DNA of 37,643 bases from Nostoc sp. S13 (lineage in GTDB: Bacteria > Cyanobacteriota > Cyanobacteriia > Cyanobacteriales > Nostocaceae): positions 1 to 37,643 of the forward strand of contig NZ_JAQYWQ010000072.1 of NCBI RefSeq assembly GCF_029379315.1, read 5' to 3'. Below the pieces are notes generated by a model, which was given only the letters and a program-made list of their open reading frames with translations, searched no databases and was not told the origin of the DNA. Within the stretch, counting starts at the first letter, position 1; each line of letters opens with the position of its first letter. Of the stretch, positions 31,038-37,643 are shown piece after piece. Position numbers and translations under genes: made by a program.

Positions 31038-32186
31038 ATGCGTATAGCCTGGATTGGAAAAAAATCGCCCTTTTGCGGCAATGTCACCTACAGTCGAGAA
31101 ATTACAAATGCCTTGCTAGATAGGGGACATCAAGTGAGCTTTCTTCACTTCGCGCAGGAAGAGTCTGAACCTGATAATTGGCCAAATCTTCGAGAGGTTT
31201 CACTCCCTTTCATTTACAAATCCCAGGTTTATACAATTCCCACTTTTAAAGCGACCAAAGTTTTAACAGAGTCGTTGCGGGAAATCAAGCCAGATGTAGT
31301 CCATGCTTCCTTGACGCTATCTCCTCTAGACTTTGTTCTACCGGAAATCTGCGAGGAACTGAGGTTGCCCCTAATTGCCACTTTTCACACACCGTTTGCT
31401 GGCAAGGGGGCAAAGCTGATATCAGGAACACAACTTTTGGCTTATCAGCTCTACGCGCCTTTTTTAGTTAACTACGATCGCGTGATTGTATTTTCTCAAA
31501 TTCAGCGAGAATTATTGGCACGGATGGGCGTGCGGGAAGAAAATATCGCTGTAATTCCCAACGGCGTTGATACTATTAAGTACTCTCCAGGACTTTCTCA
31601 AGTCAAAGCAGAGTTTAAAGCCGAACGCTTGTTTGTCTATCAGGGTCGCATAGCGCCAGAGAAAAATCTCGAAGCCCTGCTTCGGGCTTGGAAGCAGTCG
31701 CCAATGGAACCTGGTAGTAAGTTGTTAATTGTTGGCGACGGCCCTTTGAAGTCTTCTTTAGAGCCGTTTTCTGGTTGGGAATACGGCATTATCTGGTTGG
31801 GATTTGTCGCTGATGAATACCGACGCATTGAAATTTTGCGGGGGGCAGATGTATTTGTTTTGCCTTCATTGGTAGAGGGTTTGTCACTATCTCTGTTAGA
31901 AGGAATGGCCTGTGGGTTGGCTTGTTTAGCAACAGACGTGGGTGCAGATGGAGAAGTATTGGAAAAGGGCGCAGGTGTAGTTATTAATACTAAAACAGCG
32001 CGATCGCAATTAAGAACCCTCTTGCCAGTGTTCCAAGATCATCCAGAGTTAACAACCCTACTAGGGCAAAAAGCCAGACAGCGTGTATTAGACCGCTATA
32101 CCCTTAGTAAAAATATTACTCTGCTCGAAGAGCTTTATAAAGAAGTTTTAGCACAGCGACCTCTACCGCTAAGTCGTAAAGCGTAG
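31038..32186 (+). CDS. Glycosyltransferase family 4
   Basis: A 382-residue GT-B fold enzyme of family GT4. The N-terminal acceptor domain starts MRIAWIGKKSPFCGNVTYSR, with the Gly-rich first loop. The C-terminal nucleotide-sugar domain has VYQGRIAPEKNLEALLRAWK (about residues 198-217) and the diagnostic E-x7-E motif in EGLSLSLLEGMACGLACLA (about 280-298). Likely to act on a lipid or polysaccharide at the cytoplasmic face of the membrane. Donor and acceptor cannot be told from sequence. Confidence 0.88.
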   Translation: MRIAWIGKKSPFCGNVTYSREITNALLDRGHQVSFLHFAQEESEPDNWPNLREVSLPFIYKSQVYTIPTFKATKVLTESLREIKPDVVHASLTLSPLDFVLPEICEELRLPLIATFHTPFAGKGAKLISGTQLLAYQLYAPFLVNYDRVIVFSQIQRELLARMGVREENIAVIPNGVDTIKYSPGLSQVKAEFKAERLFVYQGRIAPEKNLEALLRAWKQSPMEPGSKLLIVGDGPLKSSLEPFSGWEYGIIWLGFVADEYRRIEILRGADVFVLPSLVEGLSLSLLEGMACGLACLATDVGADGEVLEKGAGVVINTKTARSQLRTLLPVFQDHPELTTLLGQKARQRVLDRYTLSKNITLLEELYKEVLAQRPLPLSRKA

Positions 32187-32361
32187 GGAAAGAGAAGAAG
32201 TGCGATGCCTAGTTTGGGCTGCGCCTACGCATTTTTACGCTCATCACTGTTCTCCAGAGGCATCAAGTCCAGTTTAGTTTTTCTGCCTCAGTATTATATT
32301 AGGTTTTAACCTTGCTCCCATAATCAGCACAGAACAGTGACGAAATCCCCATACTTGGCGA

Positions 32362-32559
32362 TTAGAACTTTCGTAAGCTGAAAATATTCTTAATGCGTAA
32401 GGATTCAGGCGGTGATAGTTTTAACTTCTTATCTAATATTCCTGCTTTGAAAATCCCATCCTTCAAATCCTTGCGGAAAATACTAGGTCTTCTCAAATCA
32501 ACCCGGCTAAAGTCCTGCTCCCCAGCATTATATCTTTAGAACAACTCTTCACCATCCAT
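32362..32559 (-). pseudogene. Pentapeptide-repeat protein relic
   Basis: From ATG at 32559 the minus strand reads MDGEELF, a TAA (codon 8, 32536-32538), then RYNAGEQDFSRVDLRRPSIF and RKDLKDGIFKAGILDKKL. The hydrophobic Leu/Phe/Ile every fifth residue and the opening (MDxEELxxRYxAGExDFSxVxL) are those of cyanobacterial pentapeptide-repeat proteins. The repeat stops after about six units and the frame ends at 32362, so the gene is both nonsense-mutated and truncated. Confidence 0.7.
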
Positions 32560-32842
32560 AATTTAACTCTCGTATCAAGCGACACATAAAATATAATTTT
32601 TTTAACGAAAATATACCTTAGTTAGTAACTTTTGCTTACCAACTTTTATTCGTATATCCTTGATAAAATTATTTCGCAAACCAATGAGAATAATTCTTTC
32701 TCTATCTGGGTTATAGGGTACACTCTCCGTCATCATAGCCGTATTCTAGCAACGGTAGATTGATAACCTGCCGTAAATAGCTGTATGCAGCAATGCCATG
32801 AATGAGGAAAAAATTTCATTAACATAAACAATATTAAAACCC

Positions 32843-32973
32843 CTATAGGACTCCTATTTGATTTTTGAAAAAACTCCGTACAACTCGAAAGGGCTGATTC
32901 CCCATTTCCTACTCCCTACTCCCTACTCCCTGCCTACACAAATAAGTTCAAGAATCAAATCGGATTGCTATAG
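32843..32973 (+). mobile_element. MITE copy B
   Basis: Terminal inverted repeats CTATAGGACTCCTATTTGAT (left) and ATCAAATCGGATTGCTATAG (right) bound 131 bp. The interior carries TCCGTACAACTCGAAAGGGC and a (CTACTCC)n heptamer block. It is the reverse-oriented sibling of 20339-20476. Confidence 0.85.
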
Positions 32974-33327
32974 TTTCAAGACCTAAATCTCGGAATCCTG
33001 AACCAGCAAAAAAGGAGAAAATACAAAGGCGATCGCTTATTCAACAACGACTCTTGTCAAACAGTCTTAATTAATATCGGAAGACATAGAGTTTTTACTT
33101 ACGTACCAATCAAAAATGTCTACTGGAAATGCTGCTTAAATAGTCAAAAAAATTCACAGTTTCTCTAAGTATTTAATATCAAAGTTTACTCAATCTTTAA
33201 GGAAAATACCTGACATAAAAACAGTCTGAAGCGACAATTAAATATAGGAGTTCCCAAGCTCCAAATCATATTTAAGACAAATATTTGTCATTAAATAAAA
33301 AACCGGGATACTTCAGACTAATTTTTT

Positions 33328-34599
33328 ATGCGAATTTTAATTTACTCATACAACTACTATCCAGAGCCAATTGGTATTGCCCCACTGATGACTGAACTAG
33401 CAGAGGGGCTAGTAAAGCGTGGGCATCAAGTGCGCGTAGTCACCGCTATGCCCAACTACCCTGAGCGTCAAATTTACCAGGAATATCGGGGCAAGTGGTA
33501 TCTCAACGAATACAAAAATGGCGTTCAAATTCAACGCAGTTACGTTTGGATTCGTCCACAACCCAACCTATTAGATCGGGTATTACTAGATGCTAGTTTC
33601 GTTGTCACTAGTTTTGTGCCCGCCCTCATGGGTTGGCGTCCAGATGTTATTCTCTCAACATCGCCATCCTTGCCAGGCTGTGTACCAGTTGCTCTTTTAG
33701 CATGGTTACGTGCTTGTCCTGTGATCTTAAATCTACAAGATATATTACCAGAAGCAGCCGTCCATGTCGGTCTACTAAAAAATAAATTGCTCATCCAGTT
33801 GTTTACATTATTGGAAAAATTTGCCTACCATACTGCCAGCAAAATTAGCGTCATCGCCGATGGGTTTGTGGACAATTTGCGATCTAAGGGCGTAGAAGCT
33901 GACAAAATTGTGCAAATTCCCAACTGGGTTGATGTAAATTTTATCCGCCCTTTGCCTAAAGAAGATAACCCTTTTCGCGTAGCACATAATCTGAATGGGA
34001 AATTTGTAGTACTTTATTCTGGTAACATTGCTCTAACTCAAGGCTTAGAAAGCGTCGTTAAAGCTGCTTCTGTGTTGCGCCATATCCCAGATATTGTTTT
34101 TGTGATTGTTGGAGAGGCAAAAGGTTTACAGCGATTGCAACAGGAATGTCTAGACTGCGGCGCAGATAATATTTTGCTACTGCCATTTCAACCCCGCAAA
34201 TATTTGCCACAAATGTTGGCAGCTGCCGATGTTGGCTTGGTGGTGCAAAAGAAAAATATTGTATCCTTCAATATGCCGTCAAAAATTCAAGTGCTACTTG
34301 CCAGTGGTCGGGCTTTGCTTGCCTCTGTGCCTGACAATGGTACAGCAGCGAAAGCCATCAGACAAAGTGGCGGCGGAGTTATCGTTCCTCCAGAAGATCC
34401 CCAAGCTTTAGCAATGGCAACTTTAGATTTGTACCAAAACCCCGAAAAAGTCAAAACTCTAGGTTATAAAAGTCGTCAATATGCCGTTGAAAACTATGGT
34501 TTTGAGCAAGCTTTAAATCAGTATGAGTCGTTATGTTACTCATTGACGGCAAATAGTGGAGCAATTCAGTCTACAAGAGTTACAAAACAAGAAGTTTAA
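33328..34599 (+). CDS. Glycosyltransferase family 4 (WcaI-like)
   Basis: A 423-residue GT-B enzyme resembling the colanic-acid glycosyltransferase WcaI group. It begins MRILIYSYNYYPEPIGIAPL, the usual WcaI-type start, with the acceptor-domain block GHQVRVVTAMPNYPERQIYQ (about residues 33-52). The donor domain shows VVLYSGNIALTQGLESVVKA (about 228-247) and FNMPSKIQVLLASGRALLAS (about 313-332). This gene and the GT4 gene 1.1 kb upstream may belong to an exopolysaccharide or lipid-glycan pathway; no other such genes are nearby. Confidence 0.87.
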   Translation: MRILIYSYNYYPEPIGIAPLMTELAEGLVKRGHQVRVVTAMPNYPERQIYQEYRGKWYLNEYKNGVQIQRSYVWIRPQPNLLDRVLLDASFVVTSFVPALMGWRPDVILSTSPSLPGCVPVALLAWLRACPVILNLQDILPEAAVHVGLLKNKLLIQLFTLLEKFAYHTASKISVIADGFVDNLRSKGVEADKIVQIPNWVDVNFIRPLPKEDNPFRVAHNLNGKFVVLYSGNIALTQGLESVVKAASVLRHIPDIVFVIVGEAKGLQRLQQECLDCGADNILLLPFQPRKYLPQMLAAADVGLVVQKKNIVSFNMPSKIQVLLASGRALLASVPDNGTAAKAIRQSGGGVIVPPEDPQALAMATLDLYQNPEKVKTLGYKSRQYAVENYGFEQALNQYESLCYSLTANSGAIQSTRVTKQEV

Positions 34600-35176
34600 T
34601 CTCCGGTAGTAGAGTTAGATTACATACCCGCGCCTTCAGTGTGATTATACTTGTATCGCCATTTTAGCCTCAGTATCTAAATACAAACAGACTTTAAAAG
34701 TAGTCAATTATACTTTTTAATATACAGTAATAGACCAAAAAACATATTACATAATGTAATATGTTTAATTTATTCTTGGCCACTGACTTACCGGCAAATT
34801 ATTAGTACAGCATGGCGGAAATAACTATCGAGTTGAAAAAGGTAACAAAACCTTAATTTAAATGCTTTGGTTGCTTCTGCCTCATGCCTCCTTGCATTAG
34901 CTTTACAATATTAGGCTGTTTGATTAATCTGCGATTATTTTCGCGGGAAATTCTTGCTGAAAAGCTATTGGTTGATTTATTGCTGCACAATAACCATTCG
35001 TAACTGCTGATTGCTGATCTCGAAATCTAAACAGCCAATTATCAAACTAGCCCCATAGACACCTGTTTTTTGTTAGTATTCAAAAAAACCTATTGACACA
35101 TTTTCAGATCAATTGTTTGTTATTTGTAAGTAAATGTAAACAATTGTTTCAAAAGAAAGAAAGCACCTGAGGTTTA
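34600..35176. other. 577-base spacer with a perfect palindrome
   Basis: No intact gene is seen. It contains a 27-base A/T palindrome (34740-34766), an 8-bp inverted repeat GGCTGTTT/AAACAGCC spanning about 34914-35035, and CAATTGTTT/AAACAATTG (about 35110-35146) just before rsfS. A TTGACA (35093-35098) lies about 80 bases before rsfS but has no good -10 partner at the right distance. Confidence 0.5.
34740..34766. repeat. 27-base A/T palindrome
   Basis: AAACATATTACAT and ATGTAATATGTTT are perfect reverse complements around a single A. It lies 140 bases after the second glycosyltransferase and could be a terminator stem or a binding site for a dimeric regulator. Confidence 0.7.
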
Positions 35177-35635
35177 ATGACTGATTATTTCCAAGGAAAT
35201 TTCCCATTACAATCTGTCCCACTGACGAAGAGTGTGGTCAAGAGCTACGCCCAAACCGAAGAAGCGAGCACAGTATTAGCTGCAACGATCGCAGAAGCGG
35301 CATCAGATCGCAAAGCAGGTGAGATTATATTGCTCAAAGTAGCAGAGGTATCTTACCTAGCTGATTACTTTGTGATGATGACTGGCTATTCTAGGGTACA
35401 AGTAAGGGCGATCGCTCAAGCAATTGAAGGAAAAGTCGAAACTGAGTTGCAACGGCGTCCCTTAAGGACAGAAGGAAAAGCCGAGGGGAGTTGGATATTA
35501 CAAGACTACGGTGATGTGATCGTTCACATCATGACACCCAAGGAACGGGAGTTTTATAATTTAGAAGCGTTCTGGATTCATGCAGAGCGTATTTCCCTTC
35601 CAGAATCTGATGAGGGTGAAAGTAAGCCAACATGA
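35177..35635 (+). CDS. rsfS: Ribosome silencing factor RsfS
   Basis: RsfS (Iojap/RsfA) binds L14 and prevents subunit joining when nutrients are short. The 152 residues contain DRKAGEIILLKVAEVSYLAD (about residues 44-63), YFVMMTGYSRVQVRAIAQAI (about 64-83) and the C-terminal GDVIVHIMTPKEREFYNLEAFW. The N-terminus is about 30 residues longer than in E. coli. AAAGAAAG lies upstream. The stop overlaps the next start (ATGA), so the two genes are translationally coupled. Confidence 0.95.
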   Translation: MTDYFQGNFPLQSVPLTKSVVKSYAQTEEASTVLAATIAEAASDRKAGEIILLKVAEVSYLADYFVMMTGYSRVQVRAIAQAIEGKVETELQRRPLRTEGKAEGSWILQDYGDVIVHIMTPKEREFYNLEAFWIHAERISLPESDEGESKPT

Positions 35636-36132
35636 TTAGGTCTTCGGTTTCAAATTGTCCAGTTCCTACAGACCAACAACCGCTCAATGAATACGAAGAG
35701 TTAAAAACTTCCTGGCTATTTCGTGATAGCACTTTAGATTGGCGCGAGTATATCACGAAAATTGTTTGGATTTGGGGTTTATCTTGGCTCTTAGCAGGGC
35801 CTATAGCTGCGGCAAGTTTTCCTCCTCACAAGTATATTGCACATTTTATCCTCTGTGGTGCAGCCGCAGCGAGTGTCGGGGTAGTGCTAGCACTGGTAAG
35901 GTTATACTTAGGCTGGTTCTACGTGTGTGATCGCCTTTGCAGTCCTACAGTCTTTTATGAAGAGTCAGGCTGGTATGACGGTCAAACTTGGACGAAGCCA
36001 CAGGAAGTCCTGAATCGCGATCGCTTGATTGTTGCATACGAAATCAAACCCATTCTGCGGCGGTTACAATTTACCTTTGCTGGCTTGGCGGGAATGTACC
36101 TTATTGGTACTATAGTTTGGCATTTGTTTTAA
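35632..36132 (+). CDS. ycf36: CGLD27 / Ycf36 family membrane protein
   Basis: A 166-residue protein of the CGLD27-like family (DUF1230), found in cyanobacteria, plastids (ycf36) and plants; function unknown, thought to be linked to photosynthesis. Two hydrophobic segments at about residues 45-62 and 68-90 and a C-terminal one at about 143-164 suggest a membrane protein. The conserved middle reads RLYLGWFYVCDRLCSPTVFY, followed by EESGWYDGQTWTKPQEVLNR. The start overlaps the rsfS stop by 4 bases. Confidence 0.88.
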   Translation: MIRSSVSNCPVPTDQQPLNEYEELKTSWLFRDSTLDWREYITKIVWIWGLSWLLAGPIAAASFPPHKYIAHFILCGAAAASVGVVLALVRLYLGWFYVCDRLCSPTVFYEESGWYDGQTWTKPQEVLNRDRLIVAYEIKPILRRLQFTFAGLAGMYLIGTIVWHLF

Positions 36133-36138
36133 AGAGTG

Positions 36139-36200
36139 ATGTGGTCATTAGTCATTAGTCATTAGCTAAGGACTAATGACTAATGACTAATGACTAATTA
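36139..36200. repeat. STRR array between ycf36 and the asparaginase gene
   Basis: Three GTCATTA units, then the complementary TAATGAC units, give a perfect foldable hairpin (GTCATTAGTCATTAG with CTAATGACTAATGAC). Confidence 0.85.
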
Positions 36201-36227
36201 ATTAAAAAAGGTGATAAATATAAACCC

Positions 36228-37181
36228 ATGACAATGGGAAAACGAACTCAAGCCACAGCACTGGAAGTCCGGCTGCTGCGGGAAGGTATTATTGAATCCA
36301 GGCATATAGTCCAAGCTGTTGTATGCGACGAACGAGGACGGGTTCTAACCGTTGCCGGAAATTCTGAAACTGCTGCATTTATCCGTTCAGCCCTCAAACC
36401 ATTTCAGGCACTCGCAGTCACCACTACAGGTACACTGGAACGCTATGACCTCAGCGATCGCGACTTAGCAATTATTACGAGTTCTCACAAAGGAACAATA
36501 GAGCAAGTCCGACAAGTATTTAACATCCTTTGGCGGGCTGATCTTGACCCAACTGTACTCCAATGTCCAATTCCTCAAGGTAAGCGAAGTCCTCTGGAAT
36601 ACAATTGCTCTGGTAAACATGCGGGAATGTTAGCGGTTTGTCAGCAACGCCATTGGCCCTTGAATAACTACTTGGAACGTAAGCACCCAATACAGCAATT
36701 AATTTTGGGCAAAGTAGCAGAGTTGCTGCGAATGCCAGCTGAGGAATTTATTAGCGCTCATGATGACTGTGGCGCACCAACTTATCTGATGCAACTCGGT
36801 CATATGGCGTCTTTGTATGCGCTGTTAGCCTCTAGTACCAATTTGGATCTAGAGCGCATTGTCCGGGCTATGACTCATCACCCCGCGATGGTAGCAGGAG
36901 ATGGAGAATTTGATACGGAACTGATGCGCTTAACTCCAGGGGAACTGGTCAGCAAAGCTGGTGCCGAAGGAGTGCAGTGCATTGGTAGACTTGGTGAAGG
37001 AATGGGATTGGCAATCAAAGTTATGGATGGGACAAAACGGGCAAAACATGCCGTTGCTATTCACTTACTCCAGCAAATGGGTTGGATTAGCCCCAGTGCC
37101 GCAGAAAGCCTCTCAGAAAAGTTTGTGACCTTGGGAAAATACAAGCGTTTAGAAGTAATTGGAGAATTATCATTTTTGTAG
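36228..37181 (+). CDS. Asparaginase II family protein
   Basis: A 317-residue protein of the asparaginase II family (Rhizobium etli type), which hydrolyses L-asparagine to aspartate and ammonia and differs from the E. coli-type enzymes. Recognised blocks are ESRHIVQAVVCDERGRVL (about residues 23-40), the SALKPFQALAV motif (about 55-65), ITSSHKGTIEQV, YNCSGKHAGMLAVC (about 129-142), DDCGAPTYLM and VAGDGEFDTELM. The Ser and Lys blocks are the expected catalytic centre. ATG 36234 is a possible alternative start. It is not part of an evident operon. Confidence 0.92.
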   Translation: MTMGKRTQATALEVRLLREGIIESRHIVQAVVCDERGRVLTVAGNSETAAFIRSALKPFQALAVTTTGTLERYDLSDRDLAIITSSHKGTIEQVRQVFNILWRADLDPTVLQCPIPQGKRSPLEYNCSGKHAGMLAVCQQRHWPLNNYLERKHPIQQLILGKVAELLRMPAEEFISAHDDCGAPTYLMQLGHMASLYALLASSTNLDLERIVRAMTHHPAMVAGDGEFDTELMRLTPGELVSKAGAEGVQCIGRLGEGMGLAIKVMDGTKRAKHAVAIHLLQQMGWISPSAAESLSEKFVTLGKYKRLEVIGELSFL

Positions 37182-37206
37182 TTGCCAAACTCTTGACTAT
37201 AGGTTA

Positions 37207-37215
37207 TGCTATAAA
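37207..37215 (+). promoter_or_regulatory. Candidate extended -10 of the tRNA gene
   Basis: TGCTATAAA is an extended -10 element ending 12 bases before the tRNA 5' end. TTGACT at 37193-37198 is too close (11 bases) to be a standard -35. Confidence 0.4.
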
Positions 37216-37227
37216 AGTTAAGAGCGA

Positions 37228-37304
<77 letters not shown>

Positions 37305-37318
37305 AATAAAAGATAAAA

Positions 37319-37358
37319 CAAAGCCTCGTAATCTGAAAAGATTCCGGGGCTTTGTTTT
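37319..37358 (+). terminator. Rho-independent terminator after tRNA-fMet
   Basis: CAAAGCCTCG pairs with CGGGGCTTTG (one G-U). The inner AATCT/AGATT extends the stem around a GAAA tetraloop, and TTTT follows. It starts 15 bases after the tRNA CCA. Confidence 0.9.
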
Positions 37359-37582
37359 GATGCTCAGGTATTTTATTTAACTATCTGCTGAAGCTGTGGT
37401 AATGCAATTTATTTATGAAGATGGGGCTATAGGATTTACGCAAAACTAAACGCTGTAGAGGCAATTTATGAATTGCCTCTACGTAAATGAACCGCAAGCT
37501 CCCATAGGATTAGTATAAAATTCTTTAGATACTATTTCTTTGCTCATTTCACAATACTCCAGTAATTATAATTTAAAGAATA
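37359..37582. other. Non-coding tail with a 12-bp hairpin
   Basis: GTAGAGGCAATT (37455-37466) pairs perfectly with AATTGCCTCTAC (37471-37482) around TATG. It is an interspersed hairpin unit like those common in Nostoc. It is preceded by CTATAGGATTTACGCA (37427-37442), which resembles an end of a second MITE-like family. No gene is visible. Confidence 0.5.
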
Positions 37583-37643
37583 TATAGGAATCCTATTTGA
37601 GTTTTGAACAAGCTCCGTACATCTGAAGAGTGGCAAAGTCAAA
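37583..37643 (+). mobile_element. MITE copy C, truncated by the window end
   Basis: TATAGGAATCCTATTTGAGT, then TTTTGAACAAGCTCCGTACA, matches the left end and interior of copy B in the same orientation. The right end lies beyond the window. Confidence 0.75.

Larger units (their letters stand above)
32187..33327. other. 1.1-kb spacer between two glycosyltransferases
   Basis: Contents, left to right: a GC-rich unit (GTGCGATGCCTAGTTTGGGC, 32201-32220) of an interspersed type; a minus-strand pentapeptide-repeat relic (32362-32559); A/T-rich sequence with nothing recognisable; MITE copy B (32843-32973); and 350 further bases with no gene, one HIP1 site and small inverted repeats. No promoter for the second glycosyltransferase stands out. 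Confidence 0.5.

Noticed and set aside
34787..34860. HemP-like fragment (LTGKLLVQHGGNNYRVEKGN)
   Set aside because: Weak resemblance to the small hemin-uptake protein HemP, but preceded directly by a stop and without a start codon; too short to support.
35093..35125. rsfS promoter with TTGACA
   Set aside because: The -35 is perfect but no acceptable -10 lies 16-18 bases downstream.

Overview
The window reads as chromosomal DNA of a filamentous, heterocyst-forming cyanobacterium (Nostoc/Anabaena type). The evidence is the large cyanobacterial ribosomal-protein cluster (rplC to prfA in the known cyanobacterial order), many HIP1 octamers (GCGATCGC), and spacers packed with the short tandem heptamer repeats (STRRs) typical of Nostocales. 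A plastid-type gene pair, rsfS and ycf36/CGLD27, points the same way. No database search was possible; all names come from reading the translations.

Layout. Bases 1-1088: repeats, a very probable IS200/IS605 (IS608-like) ORF-less element at about 444-638, and a long structured leader of rplC. Bases 1089-19596: 31 plus-strand genes, rplC-rplD-rplW-rplB-rpsS-rplV-rpsC-rplP-rpmC-rpsQ-rplN-rplX-rplE-rpsH-rplF-rplR-rpsE-rplO-secY-adk-infA-rpmJ-rpsM-rpsK-rpoA-rplQ-truA-rplM-rpsI-rpmE-prfA. rpmJ (37 codons) is included and infA starts with TTG. Some genes are coupled by overlaps (rplD/rplW, rplN/rplX, secY/adk, rplM/rpsI); others are separated by STRR arrays. The cluster joins ribosome assembly, initiation (IF1), termination (RF1), tRNA modification (TruA), transcription (alpha subunit), membrane export (SecY) and nucleotide balance (Adk).

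Bases 19597-22020 are a decay zone: a DUF29 remnant, a MITE, an unknown ORF and a frameshifted DUF2887/Rpn-type nuclease. Then come an ABC-F ATPase, gpmI, secG, an exported metzincin-like protease, a PIN-domain toxin relic, deoC, recO, an MFS transporter and two GT4 glycosyltransferases. The glycosyltransferases flank a 1.1-kb spacer holding a minus-strand pentapeptide-repeat relic and a second MITE. The right end has rsfS, ycf36, an asparaginase II family gene, an initiator tRNA-Met with a strong terminator, and the start of a third MITE copy.

No CRISPR array, prophage, or intact transposase or defence island was seen. The most unusual material is in the spacers: the IS608-like element carrying what looks like a solo TnpB guide-RNA (reRNA) end inside the rplC leader, STRR arrays that supply start codons, ribosome-binding-like purines and even a stop codon to housekeeping genes, a MITE family with a nested STRR, and three or four gene relics that can still be read by hand.
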